DNA of 64,000 bases from Caballeronia humi (GCF_001544475.1 NZ_FCNW02000003.1:1-64000); one strand, 5' to 3'; shown: positions 1-8,364, numbered from the stretch's first letter. The notes: generated by a model from the sequence alone, not told the origin. A program made the numbers and translations.

Positions 1-30
1 CCGTGTGAAAGTAGGTAATCGTCAGGCTCC
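1..30 (+). rRNA. rrf: 5S ribosomal RNA, 3' end only
   Basis: The first 30 bases match the 3' end of a beta-proteobacterial 5S rRNA (the stretch ending in GTCATCGTCAGGCTCC-like sequence, here GTAATCGTCAGGCTCC). The rest of the gene, and presumably the rRNA operon, lies left of the window. A terminator follows at once, which fits the end of an rRNA operon. Recognised by sequence memory rather than by a covariance model. Confidence 0.85.
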
Positions 31-43
31 TCATGCCTCAAAC

Positions 44-75
44 AAAAACCCCACCCCAAAAGTGGGGTTTTTGCG
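44..75 (+). terminator. Rho-independent terminator of the rRNA operon
   Basis: An 11-bp stem (AAAAACCCCAC paired with GTGGGGTTTTT) with a 7-base loop ends in a T run, 14 bases after the 5S rRNA end. It separates the rRNA operon from the SOS cassette downstream. Confidence 0.85.
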
Positions 76-223
76 TTTCTACGCCTCAGTATCGTTAGTT
101 TTAGTTTTCACCGAATCTTTCCGGGATAACAAAAACGTCCTTACCAATGGCGAAAACGCAGCAAAATCCTCCGATTCCTAGTCACCCCTCCATACCATTT
201 TTTCCTTACTTCTACCTCTGCAA

Positions 224-243
224 TACTGTATAAATATACAGTA
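224..243. promoter_or_regulatory. LexA (SOS) box upstream of imuA
   Basis: TACTGTATAAATATACAGTA is a palindrome in nine of ten paired positions. It contains CTGT-N8-ACAG, the SOS box of Escherichia coli and beta-proteobacteria. It lies 66 bases before the imuA start codon. Placement and quality indicate that imuA-imuB-dnaE2 is repressed by LexA and induced by DNA damage, as known for such cassettes. Confidence 0.92.
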
Positions 244-309
244 AATCGAGAGGTTGCCAATAGCTCGCGCATTGAGCAGGCCCCTTATTCGTATCGCACC
301 GGGGAGTTC

Positions 310-1194
310 ATGGGCGCAGCAATTTCACTGATCGAGATCGGGTTGGAGTCGTCCCTGGAGCGCCAGCTATGGATTGGCGACCCGTCCAGCGAGTCCGATC
401 CCGGCATCATTTCCAGTGGCCATCGAAGGCTTGATTGCGTTTTGCCTGGCTCGGGCTGGATGGCTGGCGTGCTCACCGAACTTCTTGTCGAGGACAGTGG
501 GGTCGGGGAGATGCGGCTGCTTTCGCGTGCGCTCCGCGAGTTGACGACGATCCAAAACCGATCCGCCATCTTCGTGGCTCCCCCGTGGAAGCCCGGTCTG
601 GCGGCGTTTCGTGCGTGGGGCATTGCGACGGAAAAGCTGTTTTGGGTCAAGGCCCCGGACGATCAGGCGCTCTGGGCGGCGGAGCAATCGCTGAAGCAGA
701 AGGGCGTTGGCGCGGTGTTGATCTGGTTACCGAAAGCGCGTCCCAAAGCATTGCGGCGTTTGCAGGTAGCCGCGCAGGAATCGCAGGCACTGGCGTTTTT
801 GTTTCAACCGATCGACGCGGCGTCGCAATCGTCGGCGGCGCCGTTGCGCATGATCTGCCGCCCCGTGTTGCCCGACGAGGCGCAGACCATGAACCGCCGC
901 GAATGGATGCAGCAGGTGATGCTGGAGATCGACATCATCAAGCGGCGCGGGCCGATGCTCGAAAAGCCGCTGCGTCTGCGATTGCCGCTGCAAATGCCGG
1001 CACTGCCGGAGCATATCCGTCAGTCGCGCCTCGCCCGATTGGCCAGGAAAGTACGAGAGGTCAACCATGTTGTGGATAGCGGTGACATTGCCGCTTTTGT
1101 CGCTCGAAGCAGTCAAGCCGCCCTCGATGGCGACGCCGGAGACGAATTCGACCTTGCCTGGAGTGAAAACCGCCTCCGCCCCGTCGATCAGTGA
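310..1194 (+). CDS. imuA: Translesion synthesis-associated protein ImuA
   Basis: ImuA is the first gene of the imuA-imuB-dnaE2 (imuABC) cassette. It is a RecA/SulA-related accessory factor of the error-prone mutasome and acts with ImuB and DnaE2 at stalled forks. The family-typical block L-P-G-S-G-W-M-A-G-V-L-T-E-L-L is present near residues 46-60, but no intact Walker A motif is seen, as usual for ImuA. At 294 residues it is somewhat long. The start at 310 has a purine-rich site (CGGGGAG) just upstream and lies 66 bases after the LexA box. The 3' end overlaps imuB by 128 bases, so the two genes are probably translationally linked. Confidence 0.9.
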   Translation: MGAAISLIEIGLESSLERQLWIGDPSSESDPGIISSGHRRLDCVLPGSGWMAGVLTELLVEDSGVGEMRLLSRALRELTTIQNRSAIFVAPPWKPGLAAFRAWGIATEKLFWVKAPDDQALWAAEQSLKQKGVGAVLIWLPKARPKALRRLQVAAQESQALAFLFQPIDAASQSSAAPLRMICRPVLPDEAQTMNRREWMQQVMLEIDIIKRRGPMLEKPLRLRLPLQMPALPEHIRQSRLARLARKVREVNHVVDSGDIAAFVARSSQAALDGDAGDEFDLAWSENRLRPVDQ

Positions 1195-3691
1195 TGAAGG
1201 GCAGCCGTGCTTCGCGCTCGCGGATCATGCGCGCATCCTGCTGCCCGATATCGTCGCGTTCCGGCTCGGCGTGCGGCCGGGCAGCACGCGCTCGCATGCC
1301 TTCGCGCTCGCGCCGCGGTTGACCCTGCTTGTCGAGGACAGCCGTCTCGAAATGCAGGCGCTGGAGGCCGTTGCGCTCGCGTTGCTCACTTTCACGCCGA
1401 AAGTCGTGCTGGCTCACGCGAATACGGTGCTGCTGGAAGTGAGCGGGAGCGTGCGGCTGTTCGATGGCCTGAAGGCGCTGTTTTCGAAAGTGACAGCGAC
1501 GGTGAAAGACAGCGGCTTCACGTCGCGGATGGGTTGCGCGCCGACTGCCTGGGGCGCGTGGCTGCTCGCCCACGCGCGTACGCGTCGGGTGATCAGGCGC
1601 ACGCGCATCGTGAAATCGACGACGCTCCCCCACATTCTCGATGTGCTGCCGGTGTCGCTGTTGCCGTCGGCGGCGACGCACGCGAATCTCTTCGAGCAGA
1701 TCGGCTGCAATACGCTCGCCGATTTGCGTCGTTTGCCCCGCTCGGGCGTGGCGCGCCGTTTTGGCGCGGGCGTCCTGCAACTGCTCGCGCAGGCGTATGG
1801 CGAGGCGCCCGATCCGCGCGCGGCGTTTTGCGCGCCGGCATCGTTCGAGGCGCGGCTCGAGTTGCAGGCGCGCGTCGAGAGCGCGGAGGCATTGCTGTTT
1901 GCCGCGCGACGGCTCGTGCTGCAGCTTGCCGGCTGGCTGAGCGCGCATCACGCGGCCGTCAGCGAGTTCACGCTTTTGCTCGAGCACGAACTCGCCGCGC
2001 GCAACGCGCCGAAGACGTCGACGATGAAAGTCGCGTGGGCCGTGCCGACGCGCGACGCCGATCACGTGCTCTGGCTCCTGCGCGAAAAGCTGAATCAGAC
2101 GGCGCTCGCCGCGCCCGTCATCGAGATGAAGCTGCTCGCCGACAAGGTCAGCGAGCATGCACCACCACCAGACACACTTTTTCCGATGCCTAACTCCGAT
2201 AGCGAGTCGATGGCGCAATTGCTCGAGCGGTTGAGCGCGCGTCTTGGCGCGGAGAATGTGTTGCAGCTTGTCGCGCGCGACGATCATCGGCCGGAAGCGG
2301 CAATGGGCGTCGAGGTTTATCAGCCGGCGGTGGAGGGAAAGACCAAAGTGAAAGCGAAGGCGACGCGCAAGAAAAAGGCGCCCGTTCAAGCGAGGGGCGC
2401 CGCTGCCGCTGAACCGACGCCCGAAGAAGATCAGGAGGATTTGGAGGGAAACGTTGGGCGCGATCTTGGCGAGGAATCCGGGCAAAGTCTTCGGCAAAGC
2501 TCGGTCGGACTAAATCTCGAGTCGAATCTTCGGCAAAACGTTGAAGGAAGACTCGAAGTCTCTTGGGAAAGCTACAAACAAAACTCCACGCCAATCGATC
2601 AAAGCTTCGACCGAAGCCTCGGGCAAAACTCCGGAGAAAGCCTCTCAGGAAATCTCTCGGAGAACCTCTCGGGAAACCTCTCGGGAAACCTCTCGGGAAA
2701 CCTCAGACAAACCGAGCAAAATCCCAAGAAAAACTCCGGGAACAACCTTGAGAAAATAGTAGGACCAAACCCCGGGAAAAATCTTGGAAAAAAAATCGGC
2801 AAAAACTCCAAGCCAGCTAGCGAACAGTGCTCCGGGCCCACCACTGAACAAAATCCAGGGAAAACTTCCGAACAGGAACTCTGGCAAAAGATCAGGCAAA
2901 ACGTCGTGCAGAGTCTCGACCTGAATCTTTGGCCAAGCGTCGGGTTAAACCTCGGAGACAATCTCACGTCGAGGCTTTGGCCAAACCCTGCGGAAAATCT
3001 CTTGCATTCCGGGCCAGGGCTTGGTCAAAATTCCGGGGAAGGCGGCAAAAGCTTCAGGGAAGCCTCCACGAGGAATCCCCATCCAAACTTAGGGAAAAAG
3101 CGAAGCCCCGCACCTAGCTCCGGGCAAAATCTCGGGAAGAGCTGCGAACAAGACCTCAAGCAAAAGCGCAAACAAAGCGGCGAAAAAAGCGGCAAACAAA
3201 ACAGCGAGCAAAGTCTCAAGCCAAACCTTGGAGACAATCTCGATCCGAAGCTTGGGCAAAAAGCGCACCTCGATCATCGCGAGCCAAGCCTTGAGCACGA
3301 CTTCGCAAAGCGCTTCGAGCAAAAAATCGAGGCAGATTTTCGCCAAAATTCCGGAGAAAGCCTTGGGCAAAACTTCGACCAAAGCGCCAGCCCAAACCCC
3401 GAGCCGACCCCGGACTCCCCCCTAAACCTCCCCGACCGCGCCGTCCCCTCCCAACCGAGACCCTGCTGGATCCTCGAAACCCCGCTAAAGCTCCTTCTAC
3501 GCAACGAGCGCCCGTTTTACCGCCGTCCGCTGAAAATCATCAGCCGGACCGAGCGGATCGAAGCCGGCTGGTGGGACGGCAACGGCGTGCAGCGCGATTA
3601 CTACATCGCCTCCGACGATCGCGGCCGCATGTTCTGGCTCTATCGCGAGCGGCTGTCGGGCGACTGGTTCCTGCACGGATTTTTCGGATGA
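1067..3691 (+). CDS. imuB: ImuB, Y-family-like mutasome hub with a giant repeat insertion
   Basis: ImuB is a catalytically inactive Y-family polymerase homologue that links DnaE2 and ImuA to the beta clamp. The start MLWIAVTLPLL is the family N-terminus and is preceded by GAGAGG. Residues 1 to about 425 form the polymerase-like body, including the conserved L-F-P...L-L-E-R-L-S-A-R-L-G region near 375-395. The C-terminal block from about residue 797 (PRPCWILETPLKLL, then GWWDGN, ending DWFLHGFFG) is also standard. Between them lies an insertion of roughly 370 residues: first a Lys/Ala-rich linker, then from residue 462 to about 785 a degenerate tetrapeptide repeat rich in N, S, G, Q, K and L. 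ImuB proteins are normally near 500 residues. The frame is intact throughout. The stop overlaps the dnaE2 start (ATGA). The effect of the insert on activity is unknown. Confidence 0.93.
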   Translation: MLWIAVTLPLLSLEAVKPPSMATPETNSTLPGVKTASAPSISDEGQPCFALADHARILLPDIVAFRLGVRPGSTRSHAFALAPRLTLLVEDSRLEMQALEAVALALLTFTPKVVLAHANTVLLEVSGSVRLFDGLKALFSKVTATVKDSGFTSRMGCAPTAWGAWLLAHARTRRVIRRTRIVKSTTLPHILDVLPVSLLPSAATHANLFEQIGCNTLADLRRLPRSGVARRFGAGVLQLLAQAYGEAPDPRAAFCAPASFEARLELQARVESAEALLFAARRLVLQLAGWLSAHHAAVSEFTLLLEHELAARNAPKTSTMKVAWAVPTRDADHVLWLLREKLNQTALAAPVIEMKLLADKVSEHAPPPDTLFPMPNSDSESMAQLLERLSARLGAENVLQLVARDDHRPEAAMGVEVYQPAVEGKTKVKAKATRKKKAPVQARGAAAAEPTPEEDQEDLEGNVGRDLGEESGQSLRQSSVGLNLESNLRQNVEGRLEVSWESYKQNSTPIDQSFDRSLGQNSGESLSGNLSENLSGNLSGNLSGNLRQTEQNPKKNSGNNLEKIVGPNPGKNLGKKIGKNSKPASEQCSGPTTEQNPGKTSEQELWQKIRQNVVQSLDLNLWPSVGLNLGDNLTSRLWPNPAENLLHSGPGLGQNSGEGGKSFREASTRNPHPNLGKKRSPAPSSGQNLGKSCEQDLKQKRKQSGEKSGKQNSEQSLKPNLGDNLDPKLGQKAHLDHREPSLEHDFAKRFEQKIEADFRQNSGESLGQNFDQSASPNPEPTPDSPLNLPDRAVPSQPRPCWILETPLKLLLRNERPFYRRPLKIISRTERIEAGWWDGNGVQRDYYIASDDRGRMFWLYRERLSGDWFLHGFFG
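2450..3420 (+). repeat. Degenerate 12-bp minisatellite inside imuB
   Basis: About 970 bases made largely of decayed 12-bp units that resemble AACCTCTCGGGA or AGCCTTGGGCAA, each read as a tetrapeptide such as NLSG, NLGK, SLGQ, NPGK or NLGD. Three perfect copies stand at 2663-2698, flanked by near-perfect ones (2639-2662 and 2699-2710). Because 12 is a multiple of 3, all frames tend to stay open: the shifted frames read KPLG and ETSR repeats, and the antisense reads ERFP. Composition is less GC-rich and more A-rich on the coding strand than the flanking imuB sequence. Confidence 0.88.
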
Positions 3692-6600
3692 CGATGATGG
3701 ACGGCATAGCCCTCAAAAAATCCGCGCGCTCGGCATCGATGAAGTCGTCGGCGTTGCTGCCCGACTATGCCGAACTGCATTGCTTGAGCAATTTCTCGTT
3801 CCTGCGCGGCGCCTCACATCCGCAGGAACTGGCCGAGACCGCGCTGGAACACGGCTACACTGCGCTCGCGATCACCGACGAATGCTCGCTCGCGGGCGCC
3901 GTGCGCGCGCACGGCGCGATCAAGGACATCGAGGCGCAAGCCAAAGCCGCTGCCGATGCCGCCTCGAAAGCCGGTCAGCCGATGCCCGAGATGCGCCTCC
4001 TGAAGCTCATCATCGGCAGCGAACTGCATCTCACCGATGCCGACGGCGCCCCGTTCTGCACGCTGATCGCGCTCGCGACCAACCGGACAGGCTACGGCAA
4101 TCTAGCCGAACTGATTTCGCTCGCGCGCTCGCGCGAACGCAAGGGCAGCTACCGGCTTAGCCCCAAGGATTTCACGAATCCGGCGGATTCAGCGGCCGAT
4201 GTGAGGGATTCGACCGATCTTCGCGGCGACGTCGCGCATCTGAAGCATCTGCCCGACTGCCTGCTGATCCTCGTCCCGCAACGCTCGGCGACGCTCGCGC
4301 AAACGCTCGGCTGCGCGCACTGGCTCGCCGGTTTCGCCGCCGGCCGCGCGTGGCTCGCGCTGGAACTGTGGCAGGACGGCAGCGATGACGAGCGGCTCGC
4401 GTCGTCGCGGCTCATTTCGCAGGAGAGTGGCCTGCCGCTCGTCGCGGCCGGCGGCGCTCTGATGCACGCGCGCTCGCGCAAGCCGTTGCAGGACACGCTG
4501 ACCGCGATCCGTCTAAATTGCCCGCTCGCCGAATGCGGCTACGCGCTCGAAGCGAACGCGGAGCGGCATTTGCGCTCGCGTCTGCGGATCGGGGCGCTTT
4601 ATCCGGCCGATACGCTCGCCGAGACGCTGAAGGTGGCCGCCCGCTGCACCTTCCAGCTCGACGAATTGCAGTATGAGTATCCCGAGGAACTCGTGCCGGC
4701 GGGCGAGACGCCGGCCAGCTACCTGCGCAAGCGCGTGATGGCGGGCGCCCTCGAGCGCTGGCCGGACGGCATGGACGCGCAGACCATTGCGCAGATCGAC
4801 AAGGAACTCGCGCTCGTCGCCGAACTGAAGTACGAGAAGTATTTCCTGACGGTCTACGACATCGTCGCGTTCGCGCGCAGCCAGAAAATTCTCTGTCAGG
4901 GACGCGGCTCGGCGGCGAATTCGATCATTTGCTATTGCCTGCACATCACCGAAATCGATCCGGTGCGCATGGACATGCTCGTCGAGCGCTTCATCTCGCG
5001 CGCGCGCAACGAGCCGCCCGACATCGACGTCGATTTCGAGCATCAGCGGCGCGAAGAGGTCATTCAATACATTTATCGCAAATACGGACGGCATCGCGCG
5101 GCGCTCGCGGCGTCGCTGATCACGTACCACACGCGCAGCGCGCTCAAGGACGTCGGTCGTGCGCTCGGGCTGGATGCGTCGCTGATCGAGCGGATCGGCA
5201 AGTCGCAGCAGTGGTGGGACGGGCCGGCCGCTGTCGCGGGCTATCTGGCGGAGGCCGGTTTCAAGGCGGATTCGCATATCACGAAGCATCTGATCCGCCT
5301 GACGCGTGAGTTGCGAGGCTTTCCGCGGCACTTGTCGCAGCACGTCGGCGGCTTCGTGATCGCGCGCGAGAAGCTCTCGCGGCTCGTGCCGATCGAGAAC
5401 GCGGCGATGAAGGACCGCTGCGTGATCCAGTGGGACAAGGACGACATCGATGCGCTCAAGCTGCTGAAAGTCGACGTGCTCGCGCTCGGCATGCTGTCGG
5501 CGGTGCGGCGGGCGCTCGAATTCGTCGCGTTGCGGCGCGGGCTGCCGTCGTTTCCCGTCGAGCGGATTCCGTGCGAGGACAAGGCCGTCTACGAAATGTG
5601 CTGCCACGCCGACACGATCGGCGTCTTCCAGATCGAATCGCGCGCGCAGCAGGGCATGCTGCCGCGCCTGAAGCCGCAAAAATACTACGACCTCGTGATC
5701 GAAGTCGCGATCGTGCGGCCCGGGCCGATCCAGGGCGGCATGGTGCATCCGTATCTGCGGCGCAAGCAGGGGCTCGAAGCGGCGGAGTATCCGAAGGAGG
5801 AGTTGCGGCCGGTGCTCGAACGCACGCTCGGCGTGCCGATCTTCCAGGAGCAGGTGATGAAGCTCGCGATGGTCGCGGCGGGCTATTCGGCCGAGGAAGC
5901 CGACCTGCTGCGTCGCGCGATGGCCGCCTGGCGACGCGGCGGTCATCTCGAAAAATATCAGGCCGATCTGATGACGAAGATGCTCGCGCGCGGTTACGAG
6001 CAGGAGTTCGCGGAGCGCGTCTGCAAGCAGATCGAGGGTTTCGGCGAGTACGGTTTTCCGGAGAGTCATTCAGCGAGTTTCGCGCTGCTCGTGTATGTCA
6101 GCGCGTGGATCAAGCGCTACGAGCCGGCGGCGTTTCTAGCCGGGTTGCTGAACAGCCAGCCGCTCGGCTTCTATTCGCCGTCGCAGCTCGTGCAGGACGC
6201 GAAGCGCCACGGCGTCCGGGTTTTTGCACCCGATGTTTCGTTGAGCGACTGGGAGTCGGTGCTCGAAAAGCCGGAGGGGCTTGGCGAGCGCGTCGTGTTC
6301 GATGTCGACAAGGCGCTGCGCCGCCAGCAGTTCTACGGCACGCCGGTGCCGCGCCAGATTTTCCGCAAGACGATGCGGCGCGCGGCGCGGAGGCTTGCGG
6401 CGCGGATCAGGAAGCCGTCGAAGGCGTACGGCGCGGGCGGGCCGGGCGTGCGGATCGGGCTGCAGCTCATCAAGGGTTTCTCGCAGGCGCCGGCCGAGCG
6501 GATCATGGCCGCGCGCAGCGAGGCGCCGTTCGCGAGCGTCGACGATCTCGCGCGCCGCGCGGCCTTGTCGCGCCGCGATCTCGAAGCGCTCGCGGCGGGC

Positions 6601-7146
6601 AACGCGCTCGCGAGCATCGCGGGGCATCGGCGGCAGGCTTGGTGGGAGGTCACGGCGCAGCAGCAGGCGCCGGAACTGCTGCGCGACGCGCCGATGACCG
6701 AGGCGCCGCTCGTCTTGCCGCAGGCGCCAGAAGGCCGCGAAATCGTCGACGATTATGCGAGCCTCGGTCTCACGCTGAATCGTCATCCGCTGGAATTGCT
6801 GCGGCCGCGGCTCGCGCAGATGCGTTTCAAGACGGCCGCCGAACTCGCGCACTACCGGAACGGGCGTTCCGCGCGGGCGTGCGGGATCGTCACGGTGCGA
6901 CAGCGGCCGGGGACGGCCAACGGCACGATTTTCGTCTCGATCGAGGACGAAACCGGCGCGATCAACGTGATCGTCTGGCCGGCGCTCGTCGAGAAGCAGC
7001 GCAAGATTCTGCTCGGCGCGTCGATGCTGGCGGTGTATGGCGTCTGGCAAAGCGAGGGCGAAGTGCGGCACCTGGTGGCGCAGCGACTCGAAGATCACAG
7101 CGCGCTGCTCGGACGGCTCGCCGCGCCGAGCCGGGATTTTCACTGA
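3688..7146 (+). CDS. dnaE2: Error-prone DNA polymerase III alpha subunit DnaE2 (ImuC)
   Basis: This is the polymerase of the SOS mutasome, 1152 residues from the ATG that overlaps the imuB stop (ATGA). A longer open frame exists upstream inside imuB, but the coupled start is preferred. The PHP domain begins with ELHCLSNFSFLRGASHP near residue 30. The catalytic aspartates lie in PDIDVDF (about residues 444-450). An OB-fold (G-T-I-F-V-S-I-E-D-E-T-G) lies near the C-terminus. The tau-binding C-terminal extension of replicative DnaE is absent, as expected for DnaE2. An extra basic stretch of about 50 residues (about 6280-6430) precedes the PGVRIGLQLIKG motif. Regulated with imuA and imuB by LexA. 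A replicative dnaE is also in this window. Confidence 0.95.
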   Translation: MTMMDGIALKKSARSASMKSSALLPDYAELHCLSNFSFLRGASHPQELAETALEHGYTALAITDECSLAGAVRAHGAIKDIEAQAKAAADAASKAGQPMPEMRLLKLIIGSELHLTDADGAPFCTLIALATNRTGYGNLAELISLARSRERKGSYRLSPKDFTNPADSAADVRDSTDLRGDVAHLKHLPDCLLILVPQRSATLAQTLGCAHWLAGFAAGRAWLALELWQDGSDDERLASSRLISQESGLPLVAAGGALMHARSRKPLQDTLTAIRLNCPLAECGYALEANAERHLRSRLRIGALYPADTLAETLKVAARCTFQLDELQYEYPEELVPAGETPASYLRKRVMAGALERWPDGMDAQTIAQIDKELALVAELKYEKYFLTVYDIVAFARSQKILCQGRGSAANSIICYCLHITEIDPVRMDMLVERFISRARNEPPDIDVDFEHQRREEVIQYIYRKYGRHRAALAASLITYHTRSALKDVGRALGLDASLIERIGKSQQWWDGPAAVAGYLAEAGFKADSHITKHLIRLTRELRGFPRHLSQHVGGFVIAREKLSRLVPIENAAMKDRCVIQWDKDDIDALKLLKVDVLALGMLSAVRRALEFVALRRGLPSFPVERIPCEDKAVYEMCCHADTIGVFQIESRAQQGMLPRLKPQKYYDLVIEVAIVRPGPIQGGMVHPYLRRKQGLEAAEYPKEELRPVLERTLGVPIFQEQVMKLAMVAAGYSAEEADLLRRAMAAWRRGGHLEKYQADLMTKMLARGYEQEFAERVCKQIEGFGEYGFPESHSASFALLVYVSAWIKRYEPAAFLAGLLNSQPLGFYSPSQLVQDAKRHGVRVFAPDVSLSDWESVLEKPEGLGERVVFDVDKALRRQQFYGTPVPRQIFRKTMRRAARRLAARIRKPSKAYGAGGPGVRIGLQLIKGFSQAPAERIMAARSEAPFASVDDLARRAALSRRDLEALAAGNALASIAGHRRQAWWEVTAQQQAPELLRDAPMTEAPLVLPQAPEGREIVDDYASLGLTLNRHPLELLRPRLAQMRFKTAAELAHYRNGRSARACGIVTVRQRPGTANGTIFVSIEDETGAINVIVWPALVEKQRKILLGASMLAVYGVWQSEGEVRHLVAQRLEDHSALLGRLAAPSRDFH

Positions 7147-8069
7147 GACGGAGCTTGCGGGTCCGGATAGTTCGCGAGCACCTGTGCGATGGCGGTGTCG
7201 AACCGCGTGCGACGGCCGATTCCAAGCGTTTCGAGCGCACCCGAATTCAGATGGCAGTCGCGCGGGCGCGGGGTCGAATCGGCGGGGGTGGTCTGCGCGA
7301 CGAGCCGCGCTTCGACTCGCAGCACCCGCGCGATGTGTTCCGCGATGTCAAATTTGGTCATCGGTTCGTCGCCGGACCATTGCGTGATGCCGGTAATCGC
7401 TTCGCCGCGCGCGTGGCGCTCGGTCATCTGCCGGATCACGACGGCTACATCGGGCGTGAACGTCGGGTAGCGTGTGGCCCATGCGTCCATCAGCGCGGGC
7501 TCGGCGCCCGCCCCGGACGATTTCACGATGGCCGGCGTGAGACTCGTGACCGCCGATTCACTCCAGTCGAGCACCGGGCCGTAAAGCAGCGGCAGCCGCA
7601 ACACGCAGGCGTTCGCGCCCGAGTCGAGCAGCGCGCGCTCACCTTCGAACTTGCTGCGGCCGTAGGCGTTGAGCGGCGAGGGCGGATCGGCGGGGAAATA
7701 GGGCGGCGCCGTGCCGTCGAAGACGTAATCGGTCGAAATCGACAGGACCCACGAGTTCAGTGCGCGCGCGGCCCTGGCGATCGAGCAGAGCGCATCGACG
7801 TTCAGCGCGCGGGCAAGTCCCGGATCGTTCTCGCAGATATCCGGGCGACGCTCGGCCGCCGCGACGACGATCGCATCGGGCTTTTCATGCTCGATGAACG
7901 CGTGGACGGCGGTGTCATCGCGGATATCGAGCTTAACGCTCTGCGCATCGCCGCGGCTGTGGGCGGTGCGCACGACCTGCCAGCTGGCGACATCCGCCAA
8001 TTCGCCGGCGACGGCACGCCCGAGCAAACCCGACGCGCCGATCAGGGCGACTCTGAAACCCTGCGTCAT
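7140..8069 (-). CDS. SDR-family NAD(P)-dependent sugar-nucleotide reductase-like protein (RmlD/MAT2B type)
   Basis: An extended short-chain dehydrogenase of 309 residues. The N-terminal nucleotide-binding motif is GASGLLG near residues 10-16. STDYVFDG and the Y-G-R-S-K motif (catalytic Tyr-x-x-x-Lys, about residue 140) match dTDP-4-dehydrorhamnose reductase and the methionine adenosyltransferase beta-subunit group. The substrate cannot be told from sequence. The ATG overlaps the stop of the upstream copper chaperone gene (ATGA), so the two are probably translated together. The 3' end overlaps dnaE2 by 7 bases in convergent orientation. No rhamnose genes are nearby, so a role in dTDP-rhamnose synthesis is doubtful. 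Confidence 0.8.
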   Translation of the reverse strand: MTQGFRVALIGASGLLGRAVAGELADVASWQVVRTAHSRGDAQSVKLDIRDDTAVHAFIEHEKPDAIVVAAAERRPDICENDPGLARALNVDALCSIARAARALNSWVLSISTDYVFDGTAPPYFPADPPSPLNAYGRSKFEGERALLDSGANACVLRLPLLYGPVLDWSESAVTSLTPAIVKSSGAGAEPALMDAWATRYPTFTPDVAVVIRQMTERHARGEAITGITQWSGDEPMTKFDIAEHIARVLRVEARLVAQTTPADSTPRPRDCHLNSGALETLGIGRRTRFDTAIAQVLANYPDPQAPSQ

Positions 8070-8272
8070 GCGCCGCTCGACGGGACGACGGTGTAGCCCG
8101 CTTCGTCGATCGCGTCCCGGAGCGCATCGGCCGATTGCGTCGATTCGACGGCAACCCGGCCGCGCGCCAGATCGACGCTGACCTGCGCGTTCGGATCGAC
8201 TTCCTGGATGGAGCGCGTCACGGCGGCGACGCAATGCTGGCAGCTCATGCCTTGAACTTCGAATTCGGTCAT
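8066..8272 (-). CDS. copZ: Heavy-metal-associated domain protein, CopZ-like copper chaperone
   Basis: A 68-residue single HMA domain with the metal-binding motif G-M-S-C-Q-H-C near residues 8-14 and the ferredoxin-like fold pattern of CopZ/Atx1. Proteins of this type carry Cu(I) in the cytoplasm and hand it to CopA-type ATPases or to regulators. It is divergent from cueR and shares with it an intergenic MerR-type operator, so it is probably induced by copper through CueR. No copA gene is adjacent. The next gene in the operon is the coupled SDR gene. Confidence 0.88.
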   Translation of the reverse strand: MTEFEVQGMSCQHCVAAVTRSIQEVDPNAQVSVDLARGRVAVESTQSADALRDAIDEAGYTVVPSSGA

Positions 8273-8311
8273 GTCCGGTCCTTTCGATGTCAGTGAACGT
8301 TCCCATCGTAT

Positions 8312-8332
8312 ACCTTCCTACCGTTGGAAGGT
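8312..8332. promoter_or_regulatory. CueR operator between copZ and cueR
   Basis: The inverted repeat ACCTTCC-N7-GGAAGGT is the core recognised by CueR-type MerR regulators, which distort a promoter with an over-long spacer. On the minus strand TACGAT follows closely as a possible -10 for copZ. The element lies 39 bases before the copZ start codon and 32 bases before that of cueR. Confidence 0.82.
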
Positions 8333-8364
8333 GTAGAGTCAGGTTCAGTTTTCCGGAGTCGGCG

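Noticed and set aside
1061..2497. Long minus-strand frame opposite imuB
   Set aside because: Arg/His-rich antisense shadow of a high-GC gene; the sense frame is a recognisable ImuB.
2639..3420. Possible CRISPR array or phage repeat
   Set aside because: The units are 12 bases, contiguous without spacers, and in frame within a conserved gene.
2541..3425. Small frames with KPLG, ETSR and ERFP repeats within imuB
   Set aside because: A repeat unit of 12 bases keeps every frame open; these are by-products of the minisatellite, not separate genes.
3571..3687. Upstream extension of dnaE2
   Set aside because: The extra N-terminus is the shifted translation of the conserved imuB 3' end; the ATGA-coupled start at 3688 is better.
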